NCBI GenBank assembly: GCA_012295275.1
Contig: CM022672.1
Span: 2,638,943-2,691,442 of the forward strand
Source of the DNA: Chrysomallon squamiferum
Taxonomy: Eukaryota; Mollusca; Gastropoda; Neomphalida; Peltospiridae
Length of the DNA stretch: 52,500 nucleotides
Reading direction: 5' to 3'
Positions 25,165 to 35,314 of this stretch are shown in pieces. Each line of letters starts with the position of its first letter. The first letter of the stretch is position 1. A program made the position numbers and the translations under genes. The notes under the pieces are model-generated. The model was not told the origin of the DNA. It made no database searches and saw only the letters and a list, made by a program, of their open reading frames with translations.

Positions 25165-25665
25165 CACTAGGATTTGAACCTGTTATCTAGCGGCCATGAT
25201 TCATACCTGACAACATCAGTTTCTTCCCTGATCTTGTAACTCATGGGGTTTGAACCTATTTACCTTTAGGTCATAAATTCACACTTAGCAAGCAGATGTC
25301 GTAGAATTCCATCCGATTCCAGAACATCCACCAACTGGGATTTGAACTTGTAATCTACTGATTATAATTTATAATTAACAACAGCAATTAAAGGAGTTCA
25401 AACCCTGACCTTCCCTCTAATGAGCTCTGAATTTGTTGCATATAGGTCATAAATTAGACGTGGCAAATAATGATTACATAACTGCATCTATAACCAACGA
25501 TCCACTGTGTTTTGAACCCATTTACCCGCTGTTGTAATTCAAACCTACACCCGAATAGTTCAGAAACCTGGTTATAGATTTTCAAATGACTTACATGTAT
25601 ATGGGATTCCAGTCCACAACTACATATCCACTAGGATTTGAACTTGTTTGCCTACTGCTCATAAA
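25165..25665. repeat. Degenerate tandem array of tRNA-like 3' halves
   Basis: The word TTTGAAC, in contexts such as AGGATTTGAACCTG, recurs at 25173, 25249, 25341, 25511 and 25637. Each is followed by a related stretch (TAATCTACTG or TTACCT, then TCATAAATT). GGATTTGAACC resembles the reverse complement of the tRNA T-arm/B-box. Spacings of 76, 92, 170 and 126 suggest a decayed unit of roughly 75-95 bp. A box-A partner is not visible, so these are not functional tRNA genes. A tandemly amplified tRNA-derived SINE or tRNA-pseudogene array is the best guess. Confidence 0.55.
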
Positions 25666-27495
25666 CTGAAGACGTGTCAAACAGCGTATCTCAAATGGTC
25701 TAATTTTAATATTAGACCAGCTGTAAAATTTGATAAAGTTGATACGGATTTATTATTCATGATTTCTATTACGGTTCGGGTTTTTCTAGTTTGAAATGCT
25801 GTCAGCTGTAATGACAGATAGTTCCACACAAACAGTGAACTGCGAATTCCTCTTAAGCTTAAGGCGTTGCTAAAATGTAGAGGCCGTGGTGGAGCCTGAA
25901 GGTCGTTGCTGATATCAGCCAGGCTGCTGACGGAAAGCCGGGGAAGCGATTTATTCACTAGCTGGCAAATGATAACGCAAAATGCATCGTATACTGAGCG
26001 ACAACAGAAATGCATGCTTTGTGTTTTGATAAAGAAGAAATATGGCATGTAATTAAATAAATATTATTACAGCGTATCGAAGACAGAGTATTACAGTGTG
26101 CCAAATATCATATCCTAAGGGACGATGGAAAAGCGAGTCAGTTCAGAGGGAAAATTGCGGTAACAAATAAATTAGATAAGACATTAAATACATATTTTTG
26201 TGTCGTATTACATAACAATGTTTTCATACATTTTTCATGTAATTTTCGCGTAGCATTAGGCATAATTACATAACTGTCGTCTATCGTGTAACAGTACATT
26301 AGTATATATTATTTACTATTACTTCGACATTACATCAGATAATGTTGTATGGCACAGAATGTTGTATTACAGTATTATATCTGTGTATTGTGTATCAATG
26401 AAGCGTATCAATGCATGCACGTATCAGTCAACGAACCAATCGATCACGGTTTAATTAATCTATAAATCAATAAAAAAGTCAATGAATCAATCGGCCAGCT
26501 GATCAATCGATTATGCTTTGACGACGTTTAAGAGCGAAATAATCGTTTCTTTTAAAGACCCATTCTTTTTCTTTTTTTTTTTTTTTTTTAAAAAGATGGA
26601 AAAAAAGAAAAAAGAAGAAAACAAAAACGAAAAAGAAATTAAATTAAAAGAAGGAACCGCAATTTCCTTCAAAATTAGAAGTTTATTGAATTTTAAAATG
26701 CTGCTGATAACATCTATGAAAGTTTTCATTTTTAAAATTATTACTATTATTTTTATTATCATTATTAGTTCATTAAAAACTGCAGTTACCTAGGCAATGG
26801 TGCTGACGGGTGCATGGTTACAATCTTCCCTTCATTTGATTGGCACACCTCCAAAATGTTATATTAAATTAACTGCTCTACGCCTAACACGCTGTAACTT
26901 GCAGAGATAAGTCTTGTCAGTTTCGGAATTAGCAGAGTTTTTTCTTTTTCAAAGATTAAACCAGGTATATACGATTCATCGTAGACGACAACAATGAAGC
27001 AATCCGATTTGGTCGAGAGTGGAAATGGTGTTCATGCTGACACATAAAGTCGACGGACAAATTGCGAATCACGGATTAAATCTTTATTGTATATATATAA
27101 TTAAAAATGCTTACTGCAGGTGTAAAATATTCATTTTCAAGCACAGCAATTGAAAATCATGATTATTTAACCCATTTTCCTGTATCAAATTTCAGGGTCG
27201 TAAAATAATGAGATGCCATAATGCGATGTGTAAATAAAATACGAGTGCAATTTGTGTGTGTCGAATTTAGCGTAAACTAATACTAATTTTGTATTATTTT
27301 TGTTTTTTAAATCTGACAGCAAAACAAAACTTATTATCTTTGATTTTGCTTTCGCGTGCGTCTTTGTGTTTTTCTTAACGAGTGTGAATGAATGCGTGTG
27401 TGTTAAAACAGAAACTAAAACGTAAGACAAAAATACAATACACAGAGCTAGATAGATGGAAAGACAGTCAGACTAAACGGTAGAGACAGTCATGC

Positions 27496-27497
<2 letters not shown>
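25666..27497. other. Intergenic DNA, no gene seen
   Basis: A base-balanced patch at 25,850-25,990 lies inside a 123-codon minus-strand frame that has no recognised domain and no splice support. A T18-A5 junction followed by a purine-rich tract occupies 26,572-26,640. The rest is AT-rich unique DNA. Confidence 0.5.

Positions 27498-27570
<73 letters not shown>
27498..27570. repeat. (GA)n microsatellite, ~73 bp
   Basis: An uninterrupted GA run. Confidence 0.97.
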
Positions 27571-27572
<2 letters not shown>

Positions 27573-28006
27573 CAACATTAAATACCAGAAAGAGTAAAAA
27601 AAAAACAAGCGTGACAAAAACAATGAAAACAATGAAACGAAATTAGGCCACGTGGGATATTGCACCTAACTGAAGTGTCAAGCTGAGTATATCTTAGGTT
27701 GTTTATAACTTGTCAGATTTCCCATGACCAAGTGAACTTTGTCTAGCGGCTCCCACCTGCCAGTCCGACTTGCGAGTTGACCACAAGTCAACACAGTAAA
27801 CGGTCACGTATTTCCTCCGGGTTTCCTTCCCTGTGGTCGAACAGATACAAACGTTTACACTTAAAAACTAACAGTTCTGTTGCATACAATTCCCGTGCAA
27901 CACGAGCGAATATAGGAATAGAAAAATTTAAAAATCACAAGGAAACTTGTGTGTGTATATTGTTTCGTGGAGATTATAGGTCAGTTACTTGGGGGATCAA
28001 ACATGT

Positions 28007-28038
<32 letters not shown>

Positions 28039-28311
28039 GGTATGACTTGCAAGACAAATTATATTTAAGAAAAAAAAAAAAGTTTACAAATACGAAAAGC
28101 GTGGTGAGCTCTATCCACGTATGCTGTTATGTTGTCTCTATGTATGTGTGGGTGGGTATGTGTGTTTAATTGTATACAGAAGATGAGAAGGAAAAATACA
28201 GTTTAGTGACGCTTTAATACACTGGTGTAATCAAAAGACAGCGAAAGATCAACTCGCGCTTTCTTAAAAAATAACAGCCACGAGATGAGTAACCGGGACT
28301 ATTTATAACTG

Positions 28312-28314
<3 letters not shown>
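27571..28314. other. Intergenic DNA, no gene seen
   Basis: A short base-balanced stretch at 27,690-27,910 is followed by poly-A at 28,015-28,038 and 28,070-28,081. No recognisable exon. Confidence 0.5.

Positions 28315-28366
<52 letters not shown>
28315..28366. repeat. (CT)n microsatellite, ~52 bp
   Basis: An uninterrupted CT run. Confidence 0.97.
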
Positions 28367-28370
<4 letters not shown>

Positions 28371-28419
28371 TTTTATTTTATTCCTCAACTGTTCTCGATT
28401 CTGGATTCTGCATTTCCTA

Positions 28420-28760
28420 CGCATTCACGCAACCTATTTTATCTTCTGTTTTCCACCGTCACGACTACCACGATGCGCCGAAAACTTGATATTCCCTGTT
28501 ATGTTTGGCATGCGAATACTTGCGCCTCATTTACAAGCTGGTGTCACTTTTTGCGGAAACTTTGTAACCAGACTGGCATTCCGGTCCTTTGCTGTTCTTT
28601 GCCGACGTCAGGTTGCCGATTTGCTCGTCAGCCCACTCCCCCACTATGCTGAAAGGCCGGCGGCATCCATGTTAATAAGACTGTGAGCCGTATCGGTGTT
28701 ACTATGGCCGCGAGTCCAAGGCAACTGGTCGTGGAAATACCAGCGCAAATAAACAATCAA
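28420..28760. promoter_or_regulatory. Unique GC-richer island (candidate CNE)
   Basis: A repeat-free section of higher GC and CpG with GCCGACGTCAGG, ATGGCCGCGAG and downstream TCAATTAGGTAATTACC (paired homeodomain cores). The 66-codon plus-strand frame has no recognised domain. It is called a candidate regulatory island only from texture and motif density. Confidence 0.25.
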
Positions 28761-30561
28761 TTAGGTAATTACCGTTTCGTGTTGTGATAATATTGAACAC
28801 GTAATGCACGGCGGGCAATCGCTTGTGTAAATTTGGTCTGGTGGTTTATCCATTTGACAATCTGCAACACCTGTTAACTTCTAAGAGATATTTTTGTCGT
28901 AGAGAGATCAGTACAACGGGTTAACAAAGGCCCTTATAAGCCTGTTTGACCGTAAACTTAGAAACCTTAAATTCCGTAATACTCTGGCAAATTCTGCTGA
29001 TAAAGAACTTAATTTAAAGATAGCTTTGATACCAAGATTTTTAATTCTTTCTTTCTTTCTAGAACCCATGCGGCAAAAAAAAAAAAAAAAAAAAAAAAAA
29101 GACTTTAAAAATGGTTTTAGTATCAAGATACTTTATTATTATTATTATTATTATTATTTTTTTTTTTTTTTTAAATACGATAGCGATGTATCGTTCTTTT
29201 CAAAATGAAAGAAACAGGAGCAGGTTAAGTTTTATATAATATATACACATACAGATAGACATATAACACACATAGATACATAATATACGTACATTCATAT
29301 ATAGATACATGCATACAAACGCACACATACATACATACATACAAAAACACACACACACACACACACATGGGTCAAACATACAGACAGACACACAATTAAT
29401 CTAAGATACAATTTACAATTTACTTGCTGGTCGTGTGCCTCACTTACATTTACTTATCAGAAACCAGATGAACGTATTAACCATAGCTTAAAAATAAAAC
29501 TCATTCGCGTTGCAGCTTCATTTATTTCATCTGTGTGTGACTTCGCAACTATCAGGGATACCTTGTACTGAACTCTGCACTCGGGTGATTGAAGACGTGA
29601 GGGAATACAGCTTCCCGTTCATCACAGCCCAAAACCACCCTCTGGAACAGTCCCTTGACAACCCAGGTGCGTTTGGTTCACGTTATGAAAGAAACGATCA
29701 CTAACGAACACTCCTTGCACGGACTAATAGTCTATTTAATCATTTTTCTCTGACATTAATAGATAAATGGATAATTTTTAAATAATTACATAATTTTTAT
29801 ATTAAGGGAACCGAGAATCCGATTAAATATGAAGACAAAAAAAAAAAAAAAAAACAAATGGTCAACTTCATCGATTATGAACTGACAGCTTTTATCGGTT
29901 CATTTGATTGAATTACTTTTAGTTATTTATGGGTTTTGTTTTTTATTATTTTATTATTGTTATCTTAACATTTAAAACAACAACAAGGATGATGGTAATA
30001 ATGATAACAGTGCATATTAGACTTTGGTATATTGTTTTACTTTCCATATGTACCTGGATTATTTAGGTAATGAAACACAATACCAGCCTGAAATGTATAT
30101 ATGTATGTATGTATGTATGTATGTGTGTGTGTCTCTCTATATATATATATATTTAGTTATAAATGCATACATTCATACACACACACAAGTACATACACAC
30201 ATATATTTTTCTTTCTGCGAGTGCATATGACATACAATATGCAAATTTTATTTCTAAACATAGTTTTCAATTTTATACTAATACTAATAATACTACTACT
30301 AATAAAAATAACAACAACAACAGTAACAATAACAATATTCAATATATTACGCAATGATATTTTCTAAGAGATTACATCAGAGCCCAAAACGAACACAATA
30401 AGTTCATCAGGTTGCATTACTACACCAGACACTATTTCCGTATTATTACGTGACGTCTGTTTTAATTCATGGAAAGGAAACCCGCTTCCTCCACTCCTTT
30501 GACTAATGTGGGATGGGAAATATTCAATACACAGTCAAAATAAACTCTGTTCTAACTGAAG
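28761..30561. other. Intergenic DNA with simple repeats
   Basis: Poly-A at 29,076-29,100, (ATT)n running into poly-T at about 29,133-29,172, an (ACAT)/(AC) tract at 29,235-29,395 and TATG/AT units at 30,097-30,155. A base-balanced piece at 29,500-29,720 shows no recognised exon. Confidence 0.55.
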
Positions 30562-30582
30562 CACGTGTGCCGTGGTCACGTG
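30562..30582. promoter_or_regulatory. Pair of CACGTG E-boxes
   Basis: CACGTG occurs at 30562-30567 and again at 30577-30582, 15 bp apart, in a repeat-free section. CACGTG is the core bound by MYC-MAX and MXD-MAX dimers, but many other bHLH factors also bind it. Occurrence by chance is possible. Confidence 0.25.
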
Positions 30583-30679
30583 ATATAGCGTGTGGAATAT
30601 CTTCTTAAAATACTGAATAAAATTAGTTCTTACGTTATCCTGTTCCATGACATTCTTTTACTAACACACCCACACCCAC

Positions 30680-30684
30680 GCACA

Positions 30685-30716
<32 letters not shown>
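30680..30716. repeat. (AC)n microsatellite
   Basis: About 35 bases of AC units followed by ATAC units. Confidence 0.9.
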
Positions 30717-30722
<6 letters not shown>

Positions 30723-30797
30723 TACATACATACATATATGGAACTGGATAATTTTAAAAGAAATGTCCACGACTGTAGCAAAACTAGTAAATTAAAT

Positions 30798-30818
30798 AAC
30801 AACAACACCACCACCACC

Positions 30819-30903
<85 letters not shown>
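30798..30903. repeat. Compound (AAC)(ACC)(AAC)(AAT) microsatellite
   Basis: Blocks of AAC, then ACC, then AAC, then AAT follow one another without interruption. Each differs from its neighbour by a single base, suggesting point mutation followed by expansion. The poly-Asn, poly-Thr and poly-Leu/Val frames are artefacts. Confidence 0.95.
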
Positions 30904-30904
<1 letters not shown>

Positions 30905-31079
30905 CCTCCCACCTACAAAAAAACAACAAAAAAACAAAAAAAACTCCACAATATAAACGTATATCATTTTATTCTTTAATTTCTTACTACTGTCCATCAA
31001 CTCATTCATGTGTGTTTTTTTTTTTTATTCACTTCATCTTCTTTCTTTACTAACCTTCTTGTTCTTCATAATTACGAGA

Positions 31080-31265
31080 TGTCAGCTCAGCTCTGGTAGT
31101 AGCTAATTATGCTTCCGGAGATAGACGACAAAGCGCTACATGGACCGAAGCGAATAATTCGGGTTTGTGTGGTGAATGACTAATTTGACAAGCCGAGTTA
31201 CATGCAAATTATCAGGCAGCTTAATTATGTGTCACACCCCTGACCTGCCGAGAGCGCACGCGTGT
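31080..31265. promoter_or_regulatory. Unique island with POU octamer and homeodomain cores
   Basis: A repeat-free segment containing a perfect POU octamer ATGCAAAT (31202-31209), TAATTATG-type homeodomain cores and a GC-richer tail. Motif density and absence of repeats suggest a conserved developmental enhancer. No coding frame is visible. Confidence 0.35.
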
Positions 31266-31409
31266 TGCACGTCAAAATAGCTATGGTCAACATGTCAATT
31301 TACAAAATGCAGGCACGTAACTGCAAATGTTTGAATAATATTATTGGTATCAGTCAAAGCAAATTATTATTTTTTTTTTTCATTTTTTTTTTCCCCCGCA
31401 TGTACCATT

Positions 31410-31620
31410 TAAACGTATATAATGTATGTATGTATGTGCGTTTTATATGTACGTGTATTTGTGTGTGCATATGTATGTATATTTGCTTGTATTTCTATAT
31501 ATGTGTACGCTTATATGTAGAAACATACATATATACATAGAAAAAATATACAAATATTCATAAACAAGCTCACACAAATATACATACATGTACATATACA
31601 TACACATTACATATATATAT
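31410..31620. repeat. Degenerate TATG/ACAT-rich tract
   Basis: TATG-type units are followed by the complementary ACAT-type units, giving a loosely self-complementary low-complexity stretch. Confidence 0.7.
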
Positions 31621-31714
31621 GTTTAAATGGTACATGTGAAATATATTTTTATTTTATGTTAACTCATCATTACGTAATAAATAACTAGCTACAAATTGGC
31701 TTTTTTTTGTTTCA

Positions 31715-31803
<89 letters not shown>
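31621..31803. repeat. Dispersed repeat copy 1 with (GA)n tail
   Basis: About 100 bases (31621-31720) align with a second copy at 32619-32713. Both start TTTAAATGGTACATGTGAA, share an A/T-rich middle and TACGTAATAAA, and then end in a GA array. Here the array is 83 bp (31721-31803). The shared arrangement suggests one repeat family with a microsatellite tail. Confidence 0.75.
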
Positions 31804-31809
<6 letters not shown>

Positions 31810-31849
31810 TGTGTGTCTTGGAGTACTGGCTAGAAAGGGAACTAACTCG

Positions 31850-32230
31850 GTGAGGGTGGGGGGCTGATCCTGGGGCGATCTTTAACCGTGGGCTCCATCA
31901 ATTACCAGCAGTTATTTGCTCTGAAATAACAGTGATTGTTTCTGAATAACTAATGATAAATTAACAAACGAAGAAAAATTACTTTCATTCACATGTAATC
32001 AGTTAGGTAAACCTTTAATTATAAGACTGGTGTTACGTTTTTTTTCGATTAGCAACTCCAACTTGCTTGAATAAACAAGCCATTCACCATTAATGCGGAG
32101 ATCTGAATCTGCTCATTAACTGTTAAAACAAAGCATGACGGCACTTTCCCCGTGGTGACCAATTAGCACAGTAGTGTTAATTTACTTGTGGCGCCACACA
32201 ATGAAACGCTTCAAACAGCGATTTATTTTT
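31850..32230. promoter_or_regulatory. Unique island with many TAAT cores (candidate CNE)
   Basis: A repeat-free section with CATTAATG, CATTAACTG, CCAATTAGC and TTAATTTAC cores plus a GTGGCGCCACA near-palindrome (about 32188-32198). The texture is that of a deeply conserved non-coding element near a regulatory gene. This is inference only. Confidence 0.3.
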
Positions 32231-32618
32231 GAGCTATGTGTGATGATACAAGGAAAATGTACTGTGAATACGTGAAAATTGTCAGGTAAAAACACTAAAT
32301 AATAAAGACAATAGAAGCTGACGCAGGTTTCATTAAAAACAAAACAAAACAAAAAAGCCTTTAATCTTTGAATGTGATTGTAAATAATGACTTACGTTTG
32401 TTTCCTTTTATTGTATATACAAACATATATAAACAATATATAAACTGTTCCCTATTGTTTTAATTTGTTTAATTGTTTTCTGTTGTTTTTTTTTGTTTGT
32501 TTTTGTTTTTTTTTAAATGGTTTACTTTCTTTACTTCTTTTTGAAAATACACAGTTACGTGTAAAATTGTAAAAAATAAATAATTTTTTAATAGTTTAAA
32601 ATGTTTATTTTATGTTAC

Positions 32619-32736
32619 GTTTAAATGGTACATGTGAATTCTATTTTTATTTTTATGTTATCACTACGTAATAAAAAACTTGCCGGAAACCTGCTTCTTT
32701 TCTTTGATAATCACGCGCGCGCGCGAGAGAGAGAGG
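32619..32736. repeat. Dispersed repeat copy 2 with short (CG)n(GA)n tail
   Basis: The partner of the repeat at 31621. Its tail is short: CGCGCGCGCG followed by about six GA units and a G-rich stretch. Confidence 0.75.
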
Positions 32737-32767
32737 GGGTGAGTAGAAGGTGGGAGGAGGTGGGAGA

Positions 32768-33190
32768 AAAAGAGTGAATAAGCGTTCATATAGACATTTC
32801 AAAATAGTCATACATATTATTTTATAATATAAAGACCACTCATACACAAAAAATAAATCCACACCGGAAAAAAAAAATGTCTATCATGTTCAGTTTTATT
32901 AATAACCTCAGTTCATTGCATAAGCGCCAAGATCGGAAAACACATTTAGTCGCAAATTGTGTGCTGTAACGTCAGCATAACAAAGCGAGAGAATACGCGT
33001 TGGTCTACAGACATTTGAAAACAGTCATACGTATTGTGTTATAGTATAAAGTTCAGTCATACACAAAAATAAGTCCACGTCAGAAACAGAAGAAAAAATC
33101 TCTACCGTGATCAGTTTTATTAATAACCTCACTTCATTGCATAAGCGCCAAAATGGGAAAACACATTTTGTCGAGTAACGTCAGCATAAC
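32768..33190. repeat. ~210-bp tandem duplication
   Basis: Unit 1 (about 32768-32981) and unit 2 (about 32982-33190) share long near-identical blocks. Both contain CAGTTTTATTAATAACCTCA, CATTGCATAAGCGCCAA and the shared end TAACGTCAGCATAAC. Divergence of perhaps 10-20% and small indels show that the duplication is not recent. No open frame spans the units. Confidence 0.9.
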
Positions 33191-33514
33191 CAGACCTTTG
33201 CTGCGTCAGATATATAAATATACAAACAAGCATTAGATATCAGAATGTGTTATCTGTACACGTAGCGAAAGATATATGGAAATTTACCTGCGGTTACAAT
33301 TGCCAGACCAAGGATAAAGCGGACATTATAACGGGCTAAAAATAAATCCGACAGCTATCTTCGAAATATCTCAAGGCCTGGTGAAAATCAGGGAAGTAGC
33401 GAGGGGGTGGTGGAAGGTAATGCCGGTTATAAACGAACTGACCTGCAAGATTTTATGTTAAAGAATTAAAATACAGTGGGAAAAAAAGAAAAGAGAATCG
33501 ACATGTTTGTGAAC

Positions 33515-33515
<1 letters not shown>
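33191..33515. other. Intergenic DNA, no gene seen
   Basis: Base-balanced unique DNA after the tandem duplication. No recognised exon. Confidence 0.5.
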
Positions 33516-33588
<73 letters not shown>

Positions 33589-33595
33589 ATCATCA

Positions 33596-33626
<31 letters not shown>
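33516..33626. repeat. (CT)n(CAT)n(AT)n compound microsatellite
   Basis: About 68 bases of CT, then CAT units, then (AT)n up to 33,626. Confidence 0.96.
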
Positions 33627-33767
33627 CCAAGAAACGAAACATATACAAACATCTATATATATACACCCAGTAACCAACTAATTCACCTTTTAAAGAACAA
33701 TACTGCATCTATATCTAATTTTCGATTTATACTAACATTTTTTACATTTAGATTTTTTCCCCTCTTT

Positions 33768-33816
<49 letters not shown>

Positions 33817-33818
33817 GA
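33768..33818. repeat. (ATT)n microsatellite
   Basis: About 50 bases of uninterrupted ATT units. Confidence 0.95.
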
Positions 33819-34231
33819 GACAGGGTTTGTTTTCTTGTTTCTTTAATAATGTCCGAGATCCCGCCCCTGGTGTTGGCGTGAGGCGTTCCCACCAGGTCCT
33901 GCCCTGATTTCTGTAATCGTGTCACTGCAGTAATGCGGCACATGATAACTACAAGGCAGTGAGACTCGTGACAGAGCACAATGCCGTTCACCGGTATGTC
34001 GTCCATGTTGCCCGCAGTTTGGGCTTTTGCCAACTAATTGATAACAACGTGTGTTTGATTTCCCGTTGAAGCTCTCTCACCGCTAGAAGGCGATGTGTGT
34101 GTGTGTGTGCGTGTGTGTGTTATTTAGAAGTCGCGAAATGACCAGTGTGCGTGTGTGCAAGCATGCAGCCAACTACCTCGGCTAACTGCCACCGTCCCCC
34201 TTTCTCTAGCGACAGAATGTTCAAATATACA
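33819..34231. other. Intergenic DNA, base-balanced, no gene accepted
   Basis: A GC-richer stretch at 33,850-34,060 gives a minus-strand frame that runs into the adjacent (ATT)n as poly-Asn. No domain is recognised. A short (GT)n lies at 34,094-34,120. Confidence 0.45.
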
Positions 34232-34241
34232 AAGACAGACA

Positions 34242-34333
<92 letters not shown>
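34232..34333. repeat. (AC)n(AG)n compound microsatellite
   Basis: About 24 bases of AC units pass into about 75 bases of AG units. Confidence 0.97.
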
Positions 34334-34337
<4 letters not shown>

Positions 34338-34586
34338 GCTTTGTGTAACATATATTTATAACACACCAGTTTAAACAGCATGTGACTTTAAATAGTGTTA
34401 TCTCTGCAGTATCACAGAGATCTGGTTATGTCTGTTGACAATGGTTTATTTTCAGTTAAAGAACAAAATAATAATAATCTATCAGTTCGAAAATTCATAT
34501 TTATAAAGACTAGTGACATAAACTATGACAAAAGGAAAGATAAAACAAACCCAAACAAAACTCAATTACCCAGTGTGAACACAAAA

Positions 34587-34620
34587 TAATATACAATATA
34601 ATATAATATAATATAATAAA
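34587..34620. repeat. (ATAAT)n pentanucleotide tract
   Basis: About six copies of a five-base A/T unit. Confidence 0.85.
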
Positions 34621-34839
34621 CAACCCCCTTTAACATTCCACATTCCAAAAACCATTGATAGATAAAAGAAAGCCCTCCATTTTTAAAAATGATCATGCTG
34701 ATGTGAAAACGTTAACCGTTTCCAATTCATTCAGAATACCACGCACACCGAACACAGAATTTTATTTATGAATCACGGATATATCACTGTTTAATATATT
34801 CCCAAATAGAAAGAACCTTAACTATATTTGCAGCAGTTG

Positions 34840-35256
34840 CGACAACAGCATTTTTCTCACTGCTTGACTTCGACCACGATCTTCGCTTACCAACACCTCT
34901 AATATTTTATGGCTCCTTGATCAAGCAGTAGATCCAGTCAAGGCGCGGTTGTCACGTGGATGCATTGTTGACCTTAGATTCATTGGTTTATAGGTTGTCA
35001 TTAATATTCATGAGGAATGACGTCACTTGGGATTTGCCAGCGCTCGATATATACATATTCATGAGCTGTGATGTCATGACCAATCGAAATACAGGTAGTC
35101 GGGCATTATTCAAATACACTGTAAACAAACGAGTGTTTGCGATCGCCTGCTGAAACGTGCGTTCAGTTTAGTTCAGGCCAAAACAGCCAACACTGCAGTA
35201 TCGTTTATTTCGTTTTTTCTTTTTAAGTTTGCCTAAATCTGCAATTTATTTTAATA
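34840..35256 (+). promoter_or_regulatory. Candidate promoter and 5' UTR of the MXD gene
   Basis: The last 420 bases before the start codon are base-balanced and repeat-free. They carry a CACGTG E-box (34953-34958), a full CRE TGACGTCA (35018-35025), a near-CRE TGATGTCA (35069-35076) and CCAAT on the plus strand (35080-35084). Both CREs are preceded, at an identical 3-base gap, by ATATTCATGAG (35004-35014 and 35055-35065), so the module is duplicated 51 bp apart. An in-frame TAA at 35224-35226 closes the reading frame upstream of the start codon. The transcription start cannot be placed from sequence; it probably lies between about 35,090 and 35,240. Confidence 0.6.
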
Positions 35257-35314
35257 ATGCACAGTATTGCACAGCTTCTACAAGCCGCTGAATATCTTGA
35301 GAGACGCGAAAGAG
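35257..35314 (+). CDS. Mxd: MXD exon 1 (SIN3-interaction domain)
   Basis: Encodes residues 1-19 plus the first base of codon 20. It carries the amphipathic helix [13 protein letters not shown] of the SID. The donor is G|GTAAAT at 35315. An identical GTAAAT lies at 35327, and using it would add exactly 12 nt in frame. Intron 1 is only 98 bp. Confidence 0.95.

Noticed and set aside
25635-25700. Functional tRNA gene on the minus strand
   Set aside because: Only a B-box-like word is present; no A box, anticodon arm or acceptor pairing could be traced.
25677-26048. 123-codon minus-strand gene
   Set aside because: No recognised domain, no splice support, ordinary composition; consistent with a chance frame.
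30635-31009. 124-codon minus-strand membrane-like frame
   Set aside because: Its hydrophobic stretch is the translated AAC/ACC/AAT array.
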